This document shows positions 1 to 5,460 of a stretch of 7,602 bases of DNA, piece by piece. The stretch comes from Candidatus Eiseniibacteriota bacterium (GTDB taxonomy: Bacteria; Joyebacterota; Joyebacteria; Joyebacterales; Joyebacteraceae). The stretch lies in the NCBI GenBank assembly GCA_030609605.1, contig JAUWBY010000102.1:1-7602 (forward strand), in the 5' to 3' direction. A program made the translations under genes and the position numbers. Position 1 is the stretch's first letter; every line of letters starts with the position of its first letter. The notes below the pieces were generated by a model. It was not told where the DNA came from. It did not search any database and saw only the letters and a program-made list of their open reading frames with translations.

Positions 1-918
1 GCGGCCGCTCACTCGCTGGAGTCGTCCAGACGGGAAGCAGCGCTGGCAACGAGACGCGCCTACTACGGATTGCTCAAGGCCGAGAAACTTCTTGAGGTGC
101 AGGATGAGGCAGTCGGTCTGGCGATGGAGCAGCTGAGGAAGGCCGAGAGTCTCTACAAGCTCGGGTCAGCTTCGAAATCGGACTACCTGAAGGCCGAAGT
201 CGAGGTCGGGCAAGCAGAACTGGCGCGGATCGCGGTGGATTCGAGCGTGCGCACGGCTCGTCTCTGGCTTCTGTACACTATCGGCATCGACATCGACACC
301 GATATAGAGGTTGCCGATCCTGCCGAGCTTGCCGAGGACGAGATTCTCGACTTCAACGTGGAAGGGGCGCTCAATCGTCGTCCGGACGTGCGCGCACAGA
401 AGGAGGCGCTCGAGGCCGCCAGAAGATCGCTCTCTTCGGCAAAGGCGGGTCGGTTGCCGTCGTTGTCTCTCACAGCATCGTACGGAACAGGCGGGAATAC
501 CCTGGGTGATCTTGGGGAGAACTACGATGAGGACTACACGCGTTCGCTCGGCCTGACCCTGTCCCTGCCGATCTTCGACGGCCTCGCGACCAAGGCGAGC
601 ATCGACAACAGCAGGGCGAGTCTGAGAAGCTATGAACTCTCACTGAGGGACGTAAGACTCTATGCCGCATACGAGATCGAGACTGCGCGGATCAGCGTGA
701 TCGAGCAGCGTCGGAACATAGAAGTGTCGGAGAAGGTCGTTGAGCAAGCGAGCGAGGAACTCAGGATCTCTGAGGAGCGATTCCGTCTTCGCGCCGCGAG
801 TATGCTCGATCTTATCTATGCGAGGTTAGCCTACTCGCGGGCGAGAGCGGATCTGATCGAAGCACGTTACGACCACGAGATGGCAGAAGCCGAGCTCAGG
901 ACCGTGCTCGGCTACTAG
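1..918 (+). CDS. TolC-family outer-membrane efflux protein, 5'-truncated by the window edge
   Basis: This is the C-terminal 305 residues of an outer-membrane channel of the TolC/OEP family, the exit duct of tripartite efflux or type I secretion systems. The frame is already open at base 1, so the real start and signal peptide lie upstream; family members usually have 400-500 residues. The sequence shows the family's alternation of long Ala/Glu/Arg-rich helices with short strand segments. The end of the first repeat is a helical run followed by LLYTIGID. The second repeat begins at RRPDVRAQKEALEAARRSL, continues with the strand segment GRLPSLSLTASYG, then the typical LSLPIFDG turn, and finishes with a long helical hairpin rich in E, R and A that ends in VLGY. 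The stop is TAG. The adaptor gene follows after 33-42 nt, which fits one operon. Family assignment is firm; the exported substrate cannot be told. Confidence 0.9.
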   Translation, partial: AAAHSLESSRREAALATRRAYYGLLKAEKLLEVQDEAVGLAMEQLRKAESLYKLGSASKSDYLKAEVEVGQAELARIAVDSSVRTARLWLLYTIGIDIDTDIEVADPAELAEDEILDFNVEGALNRRPDVRAQKEALEAARRSLSSAKAGRLPSLSLTASYGTGGNTLGDLGENYDEDYTRSLGLTLSLPIFDGLATKASIDNSRASLRSYELSLRDVRLYAAYEIETARISVIEQRRNIEVSEKVVEQASEELRISEERFRLRAASMLDLIYARLAYSRARADLIEARYDHEMAEAELRTVLGY

Positions 919-947
919 CTAGACGCAGGGAAACACACGGAGCATCC

Positions 948-952
948 GGGGG
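948..952 (+). promoter_or_regulatory. Ribosome binding site for the adaptor gene
   Basis: GGGGG stands 8 nt before ATG 961 and overlaps the alternative start GTG 952, which favours ATG 961. The alternative start has its own weaker GGAG at 939-942, 9 nt upstream, so the choice is a preference and not proof. Confidence 0.5.
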
Positions 953-960
953 TGTGGCTC

Positions 961-2193
961 ATGGCCAGCAAACGAAGGAACATCATCATCCTTGTCGTGG
1001 TCGCGATCGTCATTGCGGCTGCTCTCTTTGCCAACCTCGGCATTGACAGGAAGGACAGGACCGAGGTTTCGGTCGAGGAGGTCGAGCGCGGAGACCTTGT
1101 CGCGAAGGTGTCAGGGCCCGGCCGAGTGAGGGCTGAGACCAAGGTTCAGATCAGTTCAAGCGTCATGGCTAAGGTGGTGCGACTCGGTGTCGACGAGGGG
1201 GACACGGTGGAGGAGGGGGAATTCCTTCTCGCGCTGGACGATGTCTACTACGGGTCGCGAGTCGAGCAGGCCAAGGCAGGGAGCCAGCGGGCTCAGGCTC
1301 AGCTCTCGACCGCGGAGCGTGATCTGTCGGACTATGAGGAACAGTTCGCTGCCGGGTTGGTATCCGAGCGAGAGCGCGACGAGATTCGGGCGATTGCCAT
1401 CGCTTACCGCCAGACGCACCAGGAGGCGCTTGCGTCACTGAGGGCGGCCCAGGACCAGCTCGACAAGACGGTCTTCTACTCTCCGATCTCCGGCGTCGTG
1501 ACGCGCCTGAATGTTGAAGAGGGCGAGAACGTCGTCACGGGAACCATGAACGCTCCCGGCACCGTCATAATGACGATCTCCGACATGTCTCACATGGAGG
1601 TGCAGGTCGAGATCGACGAGACCGATATCGTAGATGTCACTATCGATCAGAGGGCCGAGGTGGAGGTCGAGGCTCTTGCCGACACAATCCTCGTCGGAAC
1701 GGTTACCGAGGTGGGCAACTCGGGGATCACCGGCATGGCCGGGACTCAGGAGGAGGTGACGAACTTCCTCGTGACCGTGCTCCTTGACGACGCTCACCCG
1801 GGGCTCAAGCCGGGCATGACGGCGACGGTGAGTATCGTGACCGCAGAGCACACGGCTGTGCTCAATGTCCCTATCCAGGCAGTGGTCTCCCGTACGCCTT
1901 CCGAGCTTGAGGAGGAGGACGAGGACAAGGACAAGGACGAGCCGAAACTCAAGAGAAGTGAGCGGAAGGACGAGAAGGAACTCGAGGGTGTCTTCATCGT
2001 CGATGAGAACGACGATGCCCGTTTCGTGCCCGTCGTGACGGGGATTGCAGACGAGCTCAGCCTTGAAGTTGAGGGAGATCTGGAGGCGGGAGATAGAGTC
2101 GTCTCCGGGCCGTACAAAATCCTCAGGAATCTTAAGAATGGCGCAGCTCTCAAGATAGACGAGAAGAGTTCGTCGGACGATGGGAAGGAGTAG
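961..2193 (+). CDS. MacA-type periplasmic adaptor subunit (membrane fusion protein)
   Basis: This periplasmic adaptor links an inner-membrane ABC pump to a TolC channel. Numbering from the alternative GTG at 952 (413 aa), it has a positive N-terminus (KRR), one membrane anchor at about residues 10-30, a beta/lipoyl half ending in GDTVEEGEFLLALDD (about 83-97), and a short coiled-coil hairpin at about 100-172. The second lipoyl half is SPISGVVTRLNVEEGENVV, followed by the beta-barrel (MEVQVEIDETDIV, then GLKPGMTATVSI) and a membrane-proximal domain from about 346 (EGVFIVDEND to VVSGPYKILRNLKNG). This order matches MacA-like adaptors. Between barrel and last domain lies a charged Glu/Asp/Lys insert at about 315-345. 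I prefer ATG 961 because GGGGG at 948-952 sits 8 nt before it; GTG 952 (three more residues) is possible, with GGAG at 939-942. The ATPase gene follows after 3 nt. Confidence 0.9.
   Translation: MASKRRNIIILVVVAIVIAAALFANLGIDRKDRTEVSVEEVERGDLVAKVSGPGRVRAETKVQISSSVMAKVVRLGVDEGDTVEEGEFLLALDDVYYGSRVEQAKAGSQRAQAQLSTAERDLSDYEEQFAAGLVSERERDEIRAIAIAYRQTHQEALASLRAAQDQLDKTVFYSPISGVVTRLNVEEGENVVTGTMNAPGTVIMTISDMSHMEVQVEIDETDIVDVTIDQRAEVEVEALADTILVGTVTEVGNSGITGMAGTQEEVTNFLVTVLLDDAHPGLKPGMTATVSIVTAEHTAVLNVPIQAVVSRTPSELEEEDEDKDKDEPKLKRSERKDEKELEGVFIVDENDDARFVPVVTGIADELSLEVEGDLEAGDRVVSGPYKILRNLKNGAALKIDEKSSSDDGKE
1909..1941 (+). repeat. Short GAGGAC/AAGGAC low-complexity tract inside the adaptor gene
   Basis: Purine-rich codons GAG, GAC and AAG alternate here and encode an acidic run of Glu, Asp and Lys (about residues 320-330 counted from GTG 952). 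It is the start of a charged insert that goes on to about residue 345 with more Lys, Arg and Glu. The near-perfect hexamer pattern could expand or contract by replication slippage without a frameshift. I see no repeat-based element here beyond the coding low complexity. Confidence 0.5.
2183..2190 (+). promoter_or_regulatory. Strong Shine-Dalgarno for the ABC ATPase gene
   Basis: GGAAGGAG lies inside the last codons of the adaptor gene, 6 nt before GTG 2197. It supports this non-ATG start and coupling of ATPase translation to that of the adaptor. Confidence 0.7.
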
Positions 2194-2196
2194 CCC

Positions 2197-2922
2197 GTGC
2201 TGATCCAGCTTGAGGGCGTGACCAAGATCTACGAAGTCGGAACGGAGAAGGTCAACGCGCTCGGGGGTGTCTCGCTCTCCATTGAGAAGAACGAGTATCT
2301 CGCTATCATGGGGCCATCCGGCTCCGGCAAATCGACGCTGATGAATGTCATTGGCTGTCTCGACACGCCCACCTCAGGTTCATACCGCTTGAAGGGGCAG
2401 GAGGTGGGGGATCTCGACGATGACGAGCTGGCGGAAATCAGGAGCGCCGAGATCGGTTTCGTTTTCCAGACCTTCAATCTGCTTCCGAGAATGACCGCTT
2501 TCCAGAACGTCGAACTGCCGCTCATCTACAGCAAGGCACACAGACGGACGCGGGCTGAGCGCGTGTGGAATGTCATGGACGCAGTCGGTCTCACGGAAAG
2601 GGCGAAGCACCGGCCCAATGAACTGTCGGGCGGACAACGCCAGCGTGTCGCCATCGCAAGAGCCCTCATCAATGACCCGTCAATCATTCTCGCGGACGAG
2701 CCCACCGGAAACCTCGACTCCGGCACGGGCGAAGAGATCATGCAGGTATTCGAGGGGCTTCACATGGCCGGGAACACGATCATCCTCGTCACTCACGAGG
2801 AGTACATAGCAGAGCACGCGAAGAGGATCATCAGGTTGCACGATGGGCTGATTGCCAGTGACGAGTACGCGGCCGGCATGCCCTTCCAGACGCGGCCGGT
2901 CGGCTTGGCCGAGAGAGCGTGA
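2197..2922 (+). CDS. ABC transporter ATP-binding protein, MacB/LolD type
   Basis: This cytoplasmic ATPase powers a MacB-type (type VII) ABC exporter, which uses ATP hydrolysis to drive mechanotransmission through the permease. All nucleotide-binding motifs are intact in 241 aa: Walker A GPSGSGKST (39-47), Q-loop Gln91 in FVFQTFNLLP, ABC signature LSGGQ (143-147), Walker B ILADEPT with catalytic Glu168, D-loop GNLDS (171-175) and H-loop His200 in VTHE. The spacing and the QTFNLLPRMTAFQNVELPL segment are typical of the MacB/LolD/FtsE group. It starts at GTG 2197, 3 nt after the adaptor stop, with a strong GGAAGGAG at 2183-2190 six nt upstream. In classical MacB this domain is fused to the permease; here it is separate, as in LolD. 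The first permease begins one base after its TGA stop. The subfamily is clear; the substrate is not. Confidence 0.95.
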   Translation: MLIQLEGVTKIYEVGTEKVNALGGVSLSIEKNEYLAIMGPSGSGKSTLMNVIGCLDTPTSGSYRLKGQEVGDLDDDELAEIRSAEIGFVFQTFNLLPRMTAFQNVELPLIYSKAHRRTRAERVWNVMDAVGLTERAKHRPNELSGGQRQRVAIARALINDPSIILADEPTGNLDSGTGEEIMQVFEGLHMAGNTIILVTHEEYIAEHAKRIIRLHDGLIASDEYAAGMPFQTRPVGLAERA

Positions 2923-2923
2923 C

Positions 2924-3835
2924 ATGGAGCTCCGCGAGACATTTCTGAGCGCACTCCGAACGCTTGGTTCGCACAAGATGCGGTCGGCCCTCACGATGCT
3001 TGGGATCATCATCGGGGCCGGTTCGCTCGTCGCCGTGATGTCGCTTATCGCCGGGCTCAATCAGAGTGTGACCGCGCAGTTCCAGTCGGTCGGAACCGAC
3101 ATCATCTCCGTCAGCCACTTCCCGTGGGTGCAGATGGGCGACTCCGACGAGTACCGGAACCGCAAGAGAATCACCATCGATGATTCGGACGCGATCGCGA
3201 CTCTGCCCTCAATCGGCCTTGTGGCTCCCAACATACATACCAGACGAGGTATGTCGTACGGCGGAGAGAGCATGAGGCGTGTGCGCGTCTCCGGGACCAC
3301 GCCCGAGTATGAGACAATCGACAATTACTCTGTGGAGTCCGGACGCTTCATCACCCAGTTCGACGTCGAGCGGAGGCGCCAGGTTGCCGTCATCGGATCA
3401 GATGTCTCAGAGAAGCTGTTCGGCCTCAGGGATCCTCTCGGGAAGGACATGCAGATTGGGGGGAAGGAATTCCTGGTCGTCGGGATCCTCGAAGAGAAGG
3501 GTGACATCTTCGGTGAGAGCCTCGATGAGCATGTGATAATCCCCTTCACAGCGTTCAGGAAGGCATTCGGCTCGCGGAGATCAGTCGTCGTGGACTGTCA
3601 ACCCGCCGACGGCGTACCGATGGCTCGTGCCATCGATGACATCCGTGCGCTCATGCGGATGCGGAGGCAGGTCCCGCGTGACAAGCCCGACGACTTTGCG
3701 ATCAACACACAGGAGAATCTGACCTCCTCGTACAAGCAGCTCACGGGTGTTCTCTACTTCGCAATGACAGGCATCGTCGCATTGGCGCTCCTCGTCGGTT
3801 GTATCTGCGTCATGAACGTGATGCTTGTTTCTTAG
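2924..3835 (+). CDS. N-terminal fragment of MacB-type permease 1 (ends at the internal TAG)
   Basis: This is the 303-residue product expected if the TAG stops translation. It keeps helix 1 (MRSALTMLGIIIGAGSLVAV), the whole periplasmic core domain and helix 2 (about 278-302), but ends at MNVMLVS, just before the conserved ERTREIG loop and the last two helices. Matches to the second permease run along the length, for example DEHVIIPF against DEYVIIPF, and SALTMLGIIIG against SLLTSLGILIG. Alone, this fragment would not be expected to form a working FtsX-type permease. The original frame is open upstream as far as 2852, but those codons overlap the ATPase gene and have no family match, so ATG 2924 is the start. 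Confidence 0.7.
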   Translation: MELRETFLSALRTLGSHKMRSALTMLGIIIGAGSLVAVMSLIAGLNQSVTAQFQSVGTDIISVSHFPWVQMGDSDEYRNRKRITIDDSDAIATLPSIGLVAPNIHTRRGMSYGGESMRRVRVSGTTPEYETIDNYSVESGRFITQFDVERRRQVAVIGSDVSEKLFGLRDPLGKDMQIGGKEFLVVGILEEKGDIFGESLDEHVIIPFTAFRKAFGSRRSVVVDCQPADGVPMARAIDDIRALMRMRRQVPRDKPDDFAINTQENLTSSYKQLTGVLYFAMTGIVALALLVGCICVMNVMLVS

Positions 3836-3847
3836 GCGGAGCGCACC

Positions 3848-3853
3848 AGGGAG
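3848..3853 (+). promoter_or_regulatory. Possible internal Shine-Dalgarno for restart at GTG 3860
   Basis: AGGGAG is 6 nt before GTG 3860 and 13 nt after the premature TAG. Position and spacing would suit a terminating ribosome that re-initiates. The same bases encode part of the conserved ERTREIG loop, so chance is a fair alternative. Confidence 0.3.
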
Positions 3854-3859
3854 ATCGGT

Positions 3860-4135
3860 GTGAGGAAAGCCATCGGAGCTCGCCGGCGCGATGTGACGTC
3901 TCAGTTCCTGATCGAGTCGGTCATTCTCACGGCATTGGGAGGTGCTCTCGGCATAGGTGGGGGAGCCGGAATCGCTCTCCTCGTCCGCGTCGCGACACCC
4001 CTGCCGGCGGCCACTACTCCCGGGGCCGTGGGGCTGGCCGTCGGATTCTCGCTGATAACCGGCATCGTCTTTGGAGTCTATCCGGCTCTCAGAGCGGGTC
4101 GCCTTAATCCCATACAGGCGCTGAGCTACGAATGA
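3860..4135 (+). CDS. C-terminal fragment of MacB-type permease 1 (possible restart product)
   Basis: In the same frame as the N-terminal part, this segment encodes the end of the FtsX domain: VRKAIGARRRDV, a third helix (FLIESVILTALGGALGIGGG region), a linker containing TPLPAATTPGA, a fourth helix (LAVGFSLITGIVFGVYPAL) and the family C-terminus NPIQALSYE. The family frame really resumes at 3836; GTG 3860 is the first plausible start after the TAG. It has AGGGAG at 3848-3853, six nt upstream, so re-initiation is physically possible and would give 91 residues. The Shine-Dalgarno-like bases come from codons of the conserved ERTREIG loop and may be accidental. Its TGA stop overlaps the start of permease 2. 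Confidence 0.5.
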   Translation: MRKAIGARRRDVTSQFLIESVILTALGGALGIGGGAGIALLVRVATPLPAATTPGAVGLAVGFSLITGIVFGVYPALRAGRLNPIQALSYE

Positions 4136-5460
4136 TGAGCGAACACGACAAGACGAGAGACATGACCCGGGCGCTTAGCAGCATCGGAGCTGGCGGGGGA
4201 GCGGGAGCTCAAGAGACGAGCGGATCGCTTCTGCCGGCGAGCAGGTTTCTTGAGAGCGTCGTGTCTGCGCTCAAGGCCATTCGGGCGAATCGGATGCGGT
4301 CTCTTCTTACTTCTCTCGGCATACTGATAGGTGTCATGAACGTCGTCGGCATGGTCGGTCTCATCTCCGGAGTCAACCAGAGCGTCGCGGACCTGTTCAG
4401 CTCGATGGGCACCAACTCCTTTGTCGTCACGAAGATGCCCGCCGGCAACTTCAACTACGCCGAGTACCTCGAGTACATGAGACGTCCCGACTTCACATAC
4501 GCAGATGCAGAGGCAGTCACCGAACAGTGCCCAGCAGTGATCGCTGTCTCCCCTCAGGCGATTGTTCTCAGGAAGATCAAGCGAGGATCGAGGTCCACGA
4601 AGGACATCGCTGTGCTCGGCGTGACGCCGGAGTACCAGTACGTCTCCGACTCGGATGTAGGGGACGGCCGCTTCTTCGCGTGGCCGGAATCGGACCGCAA
4701 GCGGCAGGTGGTCGTGCTCGGGCATCCCGTGGCCGAGCATCTCTTCGGCGAGCGGGATCCCATAGGCCAGAATGTCCTCGTGGGTAACAGACGCTTCCGT
4801 GTGGTTGGAGTGATGAGCCCGATGGGGGAGATGTTTGGTCAGAGTCTTGATGAATACGTGATAATCCCGTTCAGGACAGTCAGCAAACTGTACGGTTCAA
4901 AACTGATGACCAGGCTCTCAGTCAAAGCCAGGAGCGGGGAAGAGATTGACGCTGCCCTTGAGCAGGTGGAAACGACCTTGAGGATCCGTCGGGGGCTCAA
5001 GCCGGCGGACCGGAACAACTTCGAGATCATCACACAGTCGCAGCTCACCGAGATGTATGAGAACTTGACCAAGATCACCTGGATTGTGATGATCGGTGTA
5101 TCTGCGATTGCGCTCATTGTCGGCGGCGTGGGCATCATGAACATCATGATGGTTTCCGTCACCGAGCGCACACGGGAGATCGGGATCAGAAAGGCCGTGG
5201 GCGCGCGGTCGCGCGACGTGCTCACTCAATTCCTTGTTGAAGCCGCTGTGCTCTCGGGCATCGGGGGCCTCTTCGGGCTCCTTGCGGCAGTGGGTTTGAC
5301 GAAGGCGGTCGCTTCTGCGACGCCGATCCCGGCATCGATAGAGCTCTGGTCGATCATCCTGGCGCTCGGCGTGTCTGTGTCCGTCGGCGTCTTCTTCGGC
5401 TTCTATCCTGCATCAAAGGCAGCGAAGCTCGATCCCATCGAGTCACTGAGGTACGAATAG
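4132..5460 (+). CDS. MacB-type ABC transporter permease 2 (intact)
   Basis: This inner-membrane permease of the MacB/FtsX family (442 aa) is a partner of the separate ATPase. Order: an N-terminal extension rich in Gly, Ala and Ser (about 1-36); an amphipathic segment (ESVVSALKAIRANRMRS); helix 1 at about 58-80; the periplasmic MacB core domain at about 81-310, with motifs such as LGVTPEY, HLFGERDPIGQNV and LDEYVIIPF; helix 2 at about 314-340 with an intact GGVGIMN; the loop VSVTERTREIGIRKAVGAR; helix 3 at about 370-388; helix 4 at about 404-425; and the C-terminus YPASKAAKLDPIESLRYE. All FtsX landmarks are present. Start ATG 4132 overlaps the previous stop (ATGA); ATG 4135 is equally possible, and M11 at 4162 would remove part of the extension. 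It is paralogous to permease 1, so the pair probably arose by tandem duplication and formed a heterodimer. Confidence 0.92.
   Translation: MMSEHDKTRDMTRALSSIGAGGGAGAQETSGSLLPASRFLESVVSALKAIRANRMRSLLTSLGILIGVMNVVGMVGLISGVNQSVADLFSSMGTNSFVVTKMPAGNFNYAEYLEYMRRPDFTYADAEAVTEQCPAVIAVSPQAIVLRKIKRGSRSTKDIAVLGVTPEYQYVSDSDVGDGRFFAWPESDRKRQVVVLGHPVAEHLFGERDPIGQNVLVGNRRFRVVGVMSPMGEMFGQSLDEYVIIPFRTVSKLYGSKLMTRLSVKARSGEEIDAALEQVETTLRIRRGLKPADRNNFEIITQSQLTEMYENLTKITWIVMIGVSAIALIVGGVGIMNIMMVSVTERTREIGIRKAVGARSRDVLTQFLVEAAVLSGIGGLFGLLAAVGLTKAVASATPIPASIELWSIILALGVSVSVGVFFGFYPASKAAKLDPIESLRYE

Larger units (their letters stand above)
2924..4135 (+). pseudogene. MacB-type ABC permease 1, interrupted by an in-frame TAG at 3833-3835
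   Basis: Read through the TAG, this gene would give a complete MacB/FtsX-type permease of about 403 residues: a first membrane helix (about 20-43), a periplasmic MacB core domain (about 44-270), then three helices in the FtsX part. Start ATG 2924 is 1 nt after the ATPase stop, with GAGAGAG at 2911-2917. The frame after the TAG continues immediately with AERTREIGVRKAIGARRRDV, the expected conserved cytoplasmic loop, so this is a point nonsense change and not a frameshift. In the intact neighbour permease the corresponding residue is Val343 of MVSVTERTREIG. Just upstream, the usual GGxGxMN motif reads GCICVMN, with Cys293 and Cys295 in place of two glycines. A truncated product would lack the last two helices. 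TAG ends several neighbouring genes normally, so a changed genetic code is unlikely. Recent nonsense mutation, sequence error and a functional split remain open. Confidence 0.75.

Noticed and set aside
1..8. GCGGCCGC (a NotI site) at the very start, possibly vector or linker
   Set aside because: The bases read in frame into a normal TolC-family helix, so this is most likely coding sequence and a coincidence.
919..951. Promoter for the adaptor and exporter genes
   Set aside because: The gap is only 33 nt and no convincing -35/-10 pair fits; co-transcription with the TolC-like gene is simpler.
2852..2923. Longer N-terminus for permease 1 reaching back into the ATPase gene
   Set aside because: The extra codons overlap the conserved end of the ATPase gene, have no family resemblance, and ATG 2924 has its own ribosome site.
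3833..3835. TAG recoding, for example pyrrolysine or a reassigned amber codon
   Set aside because: TAG ends the TolC-like gene (918), the adaptor (2193), permease 2 (5460) and the GWxTD gene (6741) at positions expected from family lengths, so it works as a normal stop here. The site would normally hold Val or Leu, not a functional special residue.
3799..4107. Plus-strand frame across the break in permease 1, as a sign of a frameshift
   Set aside because: Its translation (His, Arg and Ser rich) has no family match. The family frame is the same before and after the TAG, so no frameshift is needed.
4126..4740. Open frame of 204 codons on the minus strand
   Set aside because: It lies wholly opposite permease 2, whose plus-strand frame has clear family motifs; the minus translation shows no recognisable domain and is typical antisense openness of G+C-rich coding DNA.
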